A stretch of DNA of 50,048 bases from positions 1-50,048 of the forward strand of contig JAICQQ010000037.1 in NCBI GenBank assembly GCA_025937785.1, written 5' to 3'. Source of the DNA: Polyangiaceae bacterium. Its GTDB lineage: Bacteria; Myxococcota_A; Polyangia; Polyangiales; Polyangiaceae. The notes under the pieces are model-generated. The model was not told where the DNA came from, made no database searches, and saw nothing but the letters and a program-made list of their open reading frames with translations. The translations under genes and the position numbers were made by a program. This document shows, in pieces, positions 1 through 8,040 of the stretch (position 1 is its first letter; each line of letters begins with the position of its first letter).

Positions 1-386
1 CACGGCCAGGGGACTCTGCTCAACGCATCGCAGCTGGCGACGGCCCTGTCGGTAAGTGCACCAACGGTCACGCGCTACATCGATCTGTTGGTCGATCTGT
101 TGCTGGTGCGGCGCCTGCAACCGCTGCATGCCAACGCGCGCAAGCGGCTGGTGAAGTCGCCGAAGGTATACGTTCGCGACAGTGGCCTCGTCCACGCGCT
201 GCTCCGGCTGGCAACCCTGAACGACATCGCGGGGCACCCAGTGGTGGGGGCGAGCTGGGAGGGTTTTGTCATCGAGAATTTGCTGAGCGTCGCCCCGCCC
301 CGCACGACGGCGAGCTTCTACCGGACGTCGGGAGGAGCGGAGATCGATCTGGTGCTCGAGCTGCCCGGCAAGGAACGCTGGGCTGT
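1..386 (+). pseudogene. DUF4143-family AAA+ ATPase, C-terminal fragment
   Basis: The reading frame is open from base 1, so the 5' part lies outside the window. The translation carries a winged-helix segment (ASQLATALSVSAPTVTRY, then IDLLVDLLLVRRL), followed by KSPKVYVRDSGLVHALL and GASWEGFVIENLL, then the nuclease-like strand FYRTSGGAEIDLVLEL. These are hallmarks of the C-terminal half of DUF4143 proteins, predicted ATPases often linked to toxin-antitoxin-like loci. Homology stops at GKERWAV near base 386, where family members continue with EIK and more. The frame then runs into unrelated sequence to a stop at 543. A deletion therefore appears to have joined it to the Uma2 remnant that follows. 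Function is presumably lost. Confidence 0.75.
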
Positions 387-719
387 CCCGATCTTACCGG
401 GTGGCGTATCGAGACCATGCCCGAATTACCCGAAACCGCGTTCTTTACGGCCAAGCCCGATTGGGTCTGCGAAGTGCTCTCGCGCTCGACCGAGAAACTC
501 GATCGTGACGAGAAGCTGCCGATGTACGCCGAGCATGGGGTGAGCCACGTGTGGCTCGTGGATCCGGTCGCGCAGGCGCTTGAAGCGTATACGCTGGGTG
601 ATGCGGGGCGCTGGAGCGAGGTGCAGCACTACCGAGGTGGCGATCGAGTGCGGATCGCTCCGTTCGACGCCATCGAACTCGATCTCTCGCTGCTGTGGTC
701 GTCGCCCCGGCGCGCGTGA
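387..719 (+). pseudogene. Uma2-family endonuclease, C-terminal remnant
   Basis: In another frame from the DUF4143 remnant, sequence typical of Uma2 (PD-(D/E)XK restriction-like) proteins begins abruptly with PDLTGWR and continues through MPELPETAFFTAKPDWVCEVLS, STEKLDRDEKLPMYAEHGV, HVWLVDP and a final FDAIELDLSLLW. The N-terminal third of the family is missing. A start codon is available at 417 (ATG of MPELPE), so a 100-residue product could be made, but it would lack part of the fold. This is most simply the surviving 3' part of a gene fused by deletion to its upstream neighbour. Confidence 0.75.
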
Positions 720-729
720 GCGGGCATTC

Positions 730-1821
730 TCACTCGTCGCGAAGGACCGGGTGCGCCTCGAGCCCGCGCGCGTGTAGCTTTCGGACGGCGTGCACTAGAG
801 CGGGCGGGTCGAGGGCGCGGGCTTTGCCACCGAAGCTCGCGACCCAGGCTGCGATTTCCGGCAAGCCCGCCGCGGTAATGCTGAGCACGACCGAGCCGTT
901 TTCGGCGGGCGTGACCTGTTGGGTGCAGTGCCAGCGGCGCTCGCGGGCGAGGTGGGCGACCTCGGCCGAGAACTCGACCCGAATCGTGTGAACGTCGCCG
1001 TGCAGCATGCCGAAGCCTCGCTCGATGAAGTCGACCGGGTCGAAGCCGACGCGGCGATCGAAGGCTTCGTCCAGCACCTCGGCGGACAGCACGCGTTGGA
1101 CGGCGAATTTGCGAAAGGTCTGGGCTGACCGGCAGTAGGCGACGAGGTAGGGCCGACCTTGATGGACCCAGAACAGATGCGGCTCGACGACGCGCTCGCT
1201 GAGGCCTTTGCCAGGGGTTGAGTAGCACAGAAGCAGGCAGTGCTCTTTACCGAACGCATCCTCGATCGCGGTGAACACCGCATCGTGGTCGCCGCTGTGC
1301 AGCGGAGCCGAGAGGGTGGCCCGGTGGGCGGCTCGCAGCTCGTCGACCATTGCGCGACTGTTTGGATTGAGTTCCGCCATGAGCCGCAGTCTGAGGTCGC
1401 GCAGGGCAACGCCGATGGTGCCCGTGGTGGTGGGGCTGAGTAGATCTTCCGAAAGGAGCAGCGTCAGCACCTCTGACGGCTTGATGGGCCAGGTCTGGAG
1501 GCTGGTCCCCTTGCGATACAGCGACCAGCGCGTGGGCTCCAGCTCGTCGAGTTGGAACCCCGCCTGCTGCAGTTGTTCGATGTCCCGGTAGATGGTGCGC
1601 GGGCTGCAGTTGTCGGTGTCGCCGTCGGTGATGGCTTGGTGGAGCTCGGCGATGGTGAGCCCGCGGCGTGAGGCTTCGAGCAGCCGTAGGATGGAAAGCT
1701 GCCGAATCACCTGACGTCCGCGAGCGTTGGACGGTGCGCGCAGGGGTTTGGCGCGTGGTGATGCCGAACTGCTCGCAGGCGACTCGCTGGATGGGTCGGT
1801 ACGTCCGCCGTTGCGCGCCAT
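730..1821 (-). CDS. WYL-domain transcriptional regulator with N-terminal HTH
   Basis: This 363-residue protein has a basic, disordered N-terminus and then a winged helix of the DeoR/YafY type (residues about 38-100; RQLSILRLLEASRRGLTIAELHQAI and PRTIYRDIEQLQQAGF). A WYL ligand-binding domain follows in the middle (CLLLCYSTPGKG, VEPHLFWVHQGRPYLVAYC), and a C-terminal WCX-like extension ends in LHARGLEAHPVLRDE. Such proteins act as DNA-binding repressors or activators that sense nucleic acids or small ligands, often in DNA-damage or defence settings. The target is unknown. It lies 113 bases downstream of the PhyH-like gene on the same strand. Confidence 0.88.
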   Translation of the reverse strand: MARNGGRTDPSSESPASSSASPRAKPLRAPSNARGRQVIRQLSILRLLEASRRGLTIAELHQAITDGDTDNCSPRTIYRDIEQLQQAGFQLDELEPTRWSLYRKGTSLQTWPIKPSEVLTLLLSEDLLSPTTTGTIGVALRDLRLRLMAELNPNSRAMVDELRAAHRATLSAPLHSGDHDAVFTAIEDAFGKEHCLLLCYSTPGKGLSERVVEPHLFWVHQGRPYLVAYCRSAQTFRKFAVQRVLSAEVLDEAFDRRVGFDPVDFIERGFGMLHGDVHTIRVEFSAEVAHLARERRWHCTQQVTPAENGSVVLSITAAGLPEIAAWVASFGGKARALDPPALVHAVRKLHARGLEAHPVLRDE

Positions 1822-1934
1822 CGACTCGATCGTACGCGCATTTCGCAGACCTAAGAAGCGAGCGATGCGCTGCGATCAGTCGCATTGCCCCTGCTCACTT
1901 GATGAGGGAGGAAAAGTGCTCCGTGGTCGTGAAC

Positions 1935-2729
1935 CTACGCCGACACCTGGTCGTACGAACGCGCGAGGGCGTCGTCGGACTCGAACACGCGGAGCCGAAG
2001 GCCGGTGCCGGCGCCGTGGTACTCGCGGCGGTTGGCGTCGGGGCAGCAGAAGCCGTTGATGAAGAGGCGGCGTGGGTGACCACCGCGGTTCTCGTCGCTG
2101 CCGTGGATGGTGAAGGGGCTGAGCAGGAGGGTGTCGCCGGGCTCGAGCACGACGGGGACGGCGGACTCTTCGTCGAAGCTGGCGTCGGGGAGGCGGCCGT
2201 CGGGGGTGGAGATGTGGCCCTTGCGATGGCTTTCGGGGATGAGCCAGAGGCCGCCGTTGTCGGGACCCATGGGATCGATGGCGGTGAGCGCCTGCACGAA
2301 GCTGCCGCGCCCGTTGACGTCGTGGAACAGGTCGGTGCCGTAGCGGCGGTGGTAGCTGTCCTGGTGGTAAGAGAAGGCGACTTCGTCGCCGGGGCGCTTG
2401 ACGTGGGCTTGGTTGATGAGCTGATCGACGACGGGGGCTTCGAGCAGTTGCGCCATGGCCCGGACGAGGCGAGGCGTGCGTCCGAGCTCGGCCAGAGACG
2501 GTTCGGCGGCGCCGCACCACACGATGCGCTCGATGCGCACCAGGTCGCTGCGGCGATCGACGACGAACAGCGAGCCGTCTACCGTCCCCGTGACGTCGAG
2601 CTTGCGTGCGCGCCGCTCGAGCCGCGAGAAGGCGCGCCGCATCGTGAGCACGTCCGCGGCGCTGTAGAACGAAGGTAAGACCAGAAAGCCATGCTCGAAG
2701 AACTCGGCTTTCGCGCGATGTGAGAGCAT
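1935..2729 (-). CDS. Phytanoyl-CoA dioxygenase (PhyH) family protein
   Basis: A 264-residue Fe(II)/2-oxoglutarate-dependent oxygenase of the PhyH family. The start region reads FFEHGFLVLPSFYSAADV, the usual opening of the family. The metal-binding HxD is seen as YHQDSYHRR, and the distal His and the 2-oxoglutarate-binding Arg fit TIHGSDENRGGHPRRLFINGF. DNGGLWLIPESH and LEPGDTLLLSPFTIHGS are typical core strands. It probably hydroxylates a small-molecule or lipid substrate in the cytoplasm; the substrate cannot be inferred. It is a single gene, with the divergent methyltransferase start 184 bases away. Confidence 0.88.
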   Translation of the reverse strand: MLSHRAKAEFFEHGFLVLPSFYSAADVLTMRRAFSRLERRARKLDVTGTVDGSLFVVDRRSDLVRIERIVWCGAAEPSLAELGRTPRLVRAMAQLLEAPVVDQLINQAHVKRPGDEVAFSYHQDSYHRRYGTDLFHDVNGRGSFVQALTAIDPMGPDNGGLWLIPESHRKGHISTPDGRLPDASFDEESAVPVVLEPGDTLLLSPFTIHGSDENRGGHPRRLFINGFCCPDANRREYHGAGTGLRLRVFESDDALARSYDQVSA

Positions 2730-2913
2730 TGCAACAAACTTAGCATGGCGGACGCTTGCAGGCCCGTGCGGGCGACGCGCACTTCAGTAAGGTGTGACGC
2801 GACGCACGCTGGTTTTGGTGGTGGCGCGACCGTGCACTTATTTGAGACACTGGCGACGTCATGGACGGTCGAAATAGCGGGTTCTGTGCAGTGCCGGTGA
2901 ACGGGGGCAATGT

Positions 2914-3705
2914 ATGAGTGACGGCGGCGCTGGTTACATTTTCGAAGCCACGGCGAACTCGAGCGAGCTCGAACGGCTGCAGGCGCTCGAGGCGATTTTC
3001 GATCCCGCGACGCGTGAGCTGTTGGCGTCGGCGCTCGAGCTGGGTGGTCGGCGCGTGCTCGAAGTCGGGGCGGGCGCTGGCTCGATCGCGCGCTGGCTCG
3101 GCGAGCAAGTCGGGGCGGCGGGTCAGGTGGTGGCGCTCGACACCAACGTTCGCTTCCTGAGTGAACTGTCCGGGGTCGAGGTGATCGAAGGCTCCGTCAC
3201 TGCAGTGGAGCTCCCGCCCTTCGATCTGGTGCACGCGCGCTACGTGGCCGTCCACAACGCCGATCCCGGCGCATTTCTCGAGGCGCTGGTGAGGCTTGTC
3301 GCGCCCGGCGGTCTGCTGGTGCTGGAGGAGCCGGACTTTCGCTGGTCGCGCGCGCTCGCGGGACCGCCTCGGCTCTGCGAGTCCTTCGATCGCGTGCACC
3401 GAGCCGTGGTGGAGATGTTCACGCGACGCGGCATGGATCCGGGCATCGGTTCCGGGTTGGGAAGCGCGCTGGGGCCCAGCCTCGAGCTTCAGACACTGCA
3501 GCTCTCCCCGCATGTCGAGCGTGGGGGGAGCGCGCTCAGCCAGATGATGTGGCTCTCGACCCGGGCCTTGGCCGAAAAATACACCGAGACCGGGTGTGCG
3601 GATGAGTCGGACATCGCCCACTACGAAGCGTTCAGCCACTCTCCGGAGTGCTGGGGCCTCTACTACGCGACGGGCAGCCTCGTGGGGCGCCGGCGCGCGT
3701 CCTGA
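2914..3705 (+). CDS. Class I SAM-dependent methyltransferase
   Basis: A 263-residue Rossmann-fold methyltransferase. SAM-binding motif I is RRVLEVGAGAGSIARWLGE, the acidic end of strand beta2 is VVALDTN, motif II is PFDLVHARYV, and motif III follows as LVAPGGLLVLEEPDF. The C-terminal part (LSQMMWLSTRALAEKYTETG and onward) resembles methyltransferases acting on small molecules. The ATG at 2914 is preceded by a G-rich stretch (ACGGGGGCAATGT) that may serve as a weak ribosome site. It is divergent from the PhyH-type gene. The methyl acceptor is unknown. Confidence 0.88.
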   Translation: MSDGGAGYIFEATANSSELERLQALEAIFDPATRELLASALELGGRRVLEVGAGAGSIARWLGEQVGAAGQVVALDTNVRFLSELSGVEVIEGSVTAVELPPFDLVHARYVAVHNADPGAFLEALVRLVAPGGLLVLEEPDFRWSRALAGPPRLCESFDRVHRAVVEMFTRRGMDPGIGSGLGSALGPSLELQTLQLSPHVERGGSALSQMMWLSTRALAEKYTETGCADESDIAHYEAFSHSPECWGLYYATGSLVGRRRAS

Positions 3706-3822
3706 GGCTTCCTCTCTAAGTTGCTATAACTATTAGAGTAAAATAGCGCGAGCTGCGGTGGCCTAGTTGCGTGGGCTCGGGGTACATACTGACGGACACC
3801 CATGTAGGGGTCCTTCGGAATC

Positions 3823-4494
3823 ATGAGCAGCGCCGTCCTAGCTCCCCCAGTCTTCGAGCCCGCTCGTGCGACGTGGTTCACAACCGGTCGCCAACACCCC
3901 GGGTCTCAGGGCAAGGTCCATGGGGTGAAGCAGGTCGCAGCGACTGTCTCCGGACCGGGCCCGACCGACGCGGCGTTGGTCATCGCCGCCCGCAGCGGGG
4001 ACGACTGGGCCTTCGAAGCTCTTTTCCGGCGCCACGCGAACCTCGTATTCGGGCTCACGTACCGGCTGCTGCCGCGGGACGCCGATGTCGACGATATCGT
4101 GCAGGACGTGTTCAGCGCGGCGTTCGAGCGGCTCGGGACGCTGCAGAACCCGCAGGCGTTCGCCGCGTGGCTGGGCTCGATCGTGGTCAACACGGTGAGC
4201 AAACGGCTGCGTCGCCGGCGTCTGCTCGAACGCTTGGGGCTGCGTTCGGCCGAGCCGTACGATCCCGATCAGGTCGTTTCGCCGGTGGCGCCGGTCGAAG
4301 CGTCGCTGGAATTGAAGGCCGTTTACGGTGTGCTCCAGCGCCTGCCGACCGAGCAGCGCGTAGCGCTCGTGCTGCGCCGGGTCGAGGGCATGGAGGTGGC
4401 GCAGATCGCGACGCACATGGGCCTTTCTGTTTCCACGGTCAAACGGCGACTCACCGCCGCGGAGGCGCGTCTTGAGCGGGCACGACAGCGATAA
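3823..4494 (+). CDS. ECF RNA polymerase sigma factor
   Basis: A 223-residue group IV sigma-70 factor. Region 2 is DWAFEALFRRHANLVFGLTYRLLPRDADVDDIVQDVFSAAFERL in outline, and region 4 is RLPTEQRVALVLRRVEGMEVAQIATHMGLSVSTVKRRL with a clear helix-turn-helix. The first 34 residues are unrelated to sigma factors; a GTG at 3925 is an alternative start just before the conserved part. The gene overlaps the next gene (FecR-like) by 23 bases. In known ECF/FecR pairs the membrane-bound FecR protein controls the sigma factor, so coupled translation fits that role here. Confidence 0.9.
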   Translation: MSSAVLAPPVFEPARATWFTTGRQHPGSQGKVHGVKQVAATVSGPGPTDAALVIAARSGDDWAFEALFRRHANLVFGLTYRLLPRDADVDDIVQDVFSAAFERLGTLQNPQAFAAWLGSIVVNTVSKRLRRRRLLERLGLRSAEPYDPDQVVSPVAPVEASLELKAVYGVLQRLPTEQRVALVLRRVEGMEVAQIATHMGLSVSTVKRRLTAAEARLERARQR

Positions 4495-5563
4495 CGTGCT
4501 GCCCGATGCTGCGCGCTACGTGCAGCCGAAGGTGACCGAAGCGCGCCTGGCGCGCGTTTGGGCCGGCGTCGATGCGCGCTTGCCGGGGCGCCGCGCTGCC
4601 CGCCGAGTTTGGGCCTGGGTGGGGGCCGGGGCGCTCGCGGTCGCCGCCGCTACCGCCGTGGTCTTCGCGGTCGGACCCGGTTTCGACGGCTCGCGCGAAG
4701 CCCAGTCGCTGCTGGCAGGAGCGGTGCTCGAGACCGCCAGCGATTCGCTCAGCATGGGTCTGTTCGATGGTTCCTCGATCACGCTGGCCGAGATGTCACG
4801 GGTCGAGGTGGCGAACAGCAGCCCCGGCGGTGTGCGCCTGCGCTTGAAGCGGGGACGCATCGCCTGCGACGTCAAGCACCGGGACGACGCCAACTTCGTC
4901 GTGGTCGCCGACGGCGTCGAGGTGCGCGTGGTGGGCACGAAGTTCTCGGTGACGGCCGAGCGCGACGACCTTTCGCGGCGAGTAGTCGTCGAGGTCGAGC
5001 GCGGTGAGGTCGAGATCCGAAGCTCGAGCGATCCGGAGGTCGTGCGGCTGAAGGCTGGTCGCTCGTGGTCCCAGGTGACCAAGACCGGGCCGGCCAAGTC
5101 GGCCGCGCCCGTGCCTGTCGAAGCGGTCGAACCGGTGCCCGTGGCACCCAAGGTGAAGGCGCCCAGTGAACCCGCGGACGCGCCGCCGGGACCGCGTGAG
5201 CTTCTGGAAGAAGCCAACGAGCTCCGGCGCGCCGGCAACGCGCGCGAAGCCGCCAAGCGTTACGAGATGCTGCTCAATCAGTACGGCTCGGATGGTCGGG
5301 CGGGGCTGGCAGCGTTCGAGCTCGGGCGGCTCAGGATGGACCGTTTCGGCGACATGAAGGGCGCGATTTCTGCGCTCGAGCGGGCGATGGCGCTGGCTCC
5401 CAACTCGGGTTTTCGAGAGGATGCCCTGGCGCGCGTGGTCACGGCCCACGCCCGGTCCGGAAACCTAGCGGAATGCAAGCGAGCGAAGGAACGGTACCTC
5501 AAGAGCTATCCTCGCGGGGTTCACCGCGAAGCCGTGCTCGAGCAGTGCGGCGGCGGCTCCTGA
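4472..5563 (+). CDS. FecR-domain membrane protein with C-terminal TPR region
   Basis: 363 residues starting at a TTG that has GGAGG six bases upstream, inside the end of the sigma gene. The N-terminus (about 1-45) is cytoplasmic. One membrane helix follows (WAWVGAGALAVAAATAVVFAV), then a periplasmic FecR domain (LFDGSSITLAEMSRVEVA, VRLRLKRGRIACDV, VEVRVVGTKFSV, VVEVERGEVEI). A Pro/Val/Ala-rich linker leads to tetratricopeptide-like helices (ELLEEANELRRAGNAREAA, AAFELGRLRMDRFGD, LERAMALAPNSGF). It likely acts as a signal-transducing anti-sigma-type regulator of the overlapping ECF factor. The C-terminal TPR part is a common fusion in myxobacteria. Confidence 0.87.
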   Translation: MSGHDSDNVLPDAARYVQPKVTEARLARVWAGVDARLPGRRAARRVWAWVGAGALAVAAATAVVFAVGPGFDGSREAQSLLAGAVLETASDSLSMGLFDGSSITLAEMSRVEVANSSPGGVRLRLKRGRIACDVKHRDDANFVVVADGVEVRVVGTKFSVTAERDDLSRRVVVEVERGEVEIRSSSDPEVVRLKAGRSWSQVTKTGPAKSAAPVPVEAVEPVPVAPKVKAPSEPADAPPGPRELLEEANELRRAGNAREAAKRYEMLLNQYGSDGRAGLAAFELGRLRMDRFGDMKGAISALERAMALAPNSGFREDALARVVTAHARSGNLAECKRAKERYLKSYPRGVHREAVLEQCGGGS

Positions 5564-6594
5564 AGTTCGCGCCACGCTTGGTGTTGGCCGCGCTGCCGCT
5601 GTTCGGCGTGACGCTCGCCCCCTCGGCGGGCGCCGAGGCCGCGGCGTGCGGCGTCGATCGCCCTTGGGTGCTGATGCAGCTTTCGGAGCTCGACCCTGAT
5701 TTCGCGGCTCAGATCATCAGCGATCTGCGCGCGGGCCTGGCACCGAGTCGGATCGACGCGTGCGTCGTCGACGCGACCGAGCGCAAGGCGCCCCTCGCCA
5801 CCGTGCGCATCGCAGGGGTGGCGAGTCGCGAGCTCGTGTTCAGCATCGACGTCTCCGATTCGGTGACCGAGAAGCGCATCGGGCGCGACATCGATCTGGG
5901 TCACGTGCCCTCCGACGGGCGGGCGTTCGCGCTGGCCGTGGCCGCCGACGAGTTGCTCCGGGCGAGCTGGGCCGAGCTGGCGCTGGCGAAAGAGCGCGCG
6001 CCGGAACCGAAGCCCGAGGCGAAACCCGCGCAGCCCCCGCCCCCACCGGAGGCTGCGCCGGTCGAACCCCCGCAAGTGATCGAATCTTCGTTCACGGCGC
6101 TCGGTGTCGGTCTCGGTTTCGAGGCGTATGGCGGCGGGCAAAAGCATTTTGGTGTCGACGTGTTCTGGCTGCAGCCACTGGCAGCGTGGCTCCGGATCGG
6201 GCTGACGGCAGGCGTGCGGCGTGGTCTCACGGTGGACGCGCCGAGCGGCAGCATCGAGTCGCGAGCGATCCACGTGGAGCTCTCGCTGCGCCCCCTGCTG
6301 GTGAGCTCGTCGATCTTCAGCCTCGACGCGCTCGTCGCGCTCCGCGGAGCCGAGATCTGGTTCGTGCCCGAGCCGGTCGCCGGCGCTGAGGGCAGCAAGA
6401 TGAACTCGGGAGCCCTGTTCGGACGGGGCGGTCTTGCGTTGACGCTGGGCCGCACAGGCTCGGTGCGGTCGGTGACCACGTTGGGTGCCGGTGGCCCGCT
6501 GCGCGCGTTTTCGGCGTCTGACGGTGGCGAAGTCGTCACCGGTGTGTCAGGGGTCGAGTTCTTCGCCACGAGCGGCGTGGCGCTGGAGTTCTGA
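5545..6594 (+). CDS. Exported protein of unknown function with beta-rich C-terminal half
   Basis: The GTG at 5545 is the preferred start because it gives a good signal peptide (VRRRLLKFAPRLVLAALPL, with likely cleavage after SAGAEA). An ATG at 5473 would place 24 polar residues ahead of it. The mature N-terminal half contains a conserved-looking domain beginning ACGVDRPWVLMQL, followed by a Pro/Glu/Ala linker (PEPKPEAKPAQPPPPPEAAP). The second half alternates hydrophobic and polar residues and ends in phenylalanine (SGVALEF), as expected for an outer-membrane beta barrel. It overlaps the FecR gene by 19 bases and lies in the same operon. No specific family is recognised. Confidence 0.72.
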   Translation: MRRRLLKFAPRLVLAALPLFGVTLAPSAGAEAAACGVDRPWVLMQLSELDPDFAAQIISDLRAGLAPSRIDACVVDATERKAPLATVRIAGVASRELVFSIDVSDSVTEKRIGRDIDLGHVPSDGRAFALAVAADELLRASWAELALAKERAPEPKPEAKPAQPPPPPEAAPVEPPQVIESSFTALGVGLGFEAYGGGQKHFGVDVFWLQPLAAWLRIGLTAGVRRGLTVDAPSGSIESRAIHVELSLRPLLVSSSIFSLDALVALRGAEIWFVPEPVAGAEGSKMNSGALFGRGGLALTLGRTGSVRSVTTLGAGGPLRAFSASDGGEVVTGVSGVEFFATSGVALEF

Positions 6595-6597
6595 GTC

Positions 6598-7944
6598 ATG
6601 GCTCCCTTGCGACGACCCCCGCTGCGCCTCGCTCGGTTCTTTTGGCTGCTCGTTGCGTGCGGGGCGGCGCTGCACTGCAGCGAAGTCGCCGAGGTCCTGA
6701 CGCCGCCGGCCGCGGGCGGAAGTGGTGGCAGCACGAGCACACTCGACGTCACCGGCAGCGGCGGCTCGGCTTCGACCGACAGCACGAATGGCGGCGCCGG
6801 CACGCTCACCAACTCGGTGACGGCGTCCGGAGGCAGCGGTGCAGCGGACAGCACCTCCGGCGCGGGCGGCGCCGACCCCGGCAACGGTGTCGTCATGCTG
6901 GATGCGGGCGTCGACCACAGCTGTGCCGTGATCGAGGGCGCGCTCTACTGCTGGGGTGACAATCAACGCGGTCGCCTTGGCGTCGGAGACACCGAAAACC
7001 GCTCCACGCCGGTGCGCGTGGGTTCGCTCCGCAGTTGGGCTCAGGTAACGACCGGGAACGATCACTCGTGTGCGCGCCGGGACGACGGTACCGTCTTGTG
7101 TTTTGGTGCGAACGACCTGGGCCAGCTCGGCGTGCCGGGCGTCAACGACGTGTTGAGTCCGATCCCGGTCACCCTGCCGAGCGCGGCTGTCGAGATAGCG
7201 GCGGAGTCCGACTTCACGTGCGCGGTGCTCGCGGACGGCAGCCTGCACTGCTGGGGCGAGAATACAGAAGGCATGCTCGGCCAGGATGACACCTACCCGG
7301 GCGACCCCGCGTTCCTGCCGCTGCGCGTGGGCACGGCCGATGATTGGTCGAGCGTCGACACCGGTCAGGGGCATGCGTGCGGCTTGCGCGAGCCGGGAAG
7401 CCTTTGGTGTTGGGGCCGGAACACCGACTACCAGCTCGGACTCGGCGAGGACGCGGGCGAGCAGTATCGCTCGCCGCAGCAGGTGGGCGACGAGACGGAC
7501 TGGACCCAGGTGCAGGCGGGTCAGAACCACGCCTGCGGGCTCAAAGCTTCCGGCGAACTGCGGTGTTGGGGCGACGGCCAGTTTGGCGCGTTGGGAACGG
7601 GTGACCGCGACCACCGTCCGAGCCCTGCGCGCGTCGACGAGCGCCAGTACAGTCAGGTGTCGCTCGACACGTTCCACACCTGTGCCATCGACAGCGGTGC
7701 CGATCTTTGGTGTTGGGGGCGGAACGCCGAGGGCCAGTTGGGCCTCGGCGACACCGAAGATCGCGTGCTGCCCACCCGCATCGCGGCCGGGGGCTGGGCG
7801 CAGGTGGCGGTCGGCCGCTTCTACACTTGCGCGCAGAAGCTGGACGGATCCACGTGGTGCACCGGCGCCAACGAGGTGGGTCAGCTAGGCGTCGGCGATA
7901 CCGAGCGGCGGAGCGAATTCACGTCCGTCGATTGGTCCGACTGA
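6598..7944 (+). CDS. RCC1-repeat lipoprotein
   Basis: 448 residues, starting three bases after the previous stop. A lipoprotein signal peptide ends in the lipobox AALHC. A Gly/Ser/Thr linker spans residues about 36-95. Seven RCC1-like repeats follow, each of the form HSCAxxxGxLxCWGxNxxGQLGxGD and each carrying two cysteines, as in HSCAVIEGALYCWGDN and HACGLKASGELRCWGD. RCC1 repeats form a seven-bladed propeller, and seven are present, so the propeller looks complete. The protein is predicted to be anchored at the outer surface of a membrane. The paired cysteines could form disulfides within blades. It is probably the last gene of the sigma/FecR operon. Confidence 0.88.
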   Translation: MAPLRRPPLRLARFFWLLVACGAALHCSEVAEVLTPPAAGGSGGSTSTLDVTGSGGSASTDSTNGGAGTLTNSVTASGGSGAADSTSGAGGADPGNGVVMLDAGVDHSCAVIEGALYCWGDNQRGRLGVGDTENRSTPVRVGSLRSWAQVTTGNDHSCARRDDGTVLCFGANDLGQLGVPGVNDVLSPIPVTLPSAAVEIAAESDFTCAVLADGSLHCWGENTEGMLGQDDTYPGDPAFLPLRVGTADDWSSVDTGQGHACGLREPGSLWCWGRNTDYQLGLGEDAGEQYRSPQQVGDETDWTQVQAGQNHACGLKASGELRCWGDGQFGALGTGDRDHRPSPARVDERQYSQVSLDTFHTCAIDSGADLWCWGRNAEGQLGLGDTEDRVLPTRIAAGGWAQVAVGRFYTCAQKLDGSTWCTGANEVGQLGVGDTERRSEFTSVDWSD

Positions 7945-8040
7945 ACGCGCGGCCTTGTGGGAAAAAGGCGGGGCAAAGGCGTGTGACGCGGACGGCAATC
8001 TTTCTGAGCCATCGCGGGCGGGCGGCGGTTCTTACCGGGC

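Noticed and set aside
1668..2678. 336-codon plus-strand open frame opposite the PhyH-type gene
   Set aside because: It mirrors the codon bias of the minus-strand dioxygenase and has Val/Ala/Glu-rich sequence with no domain.
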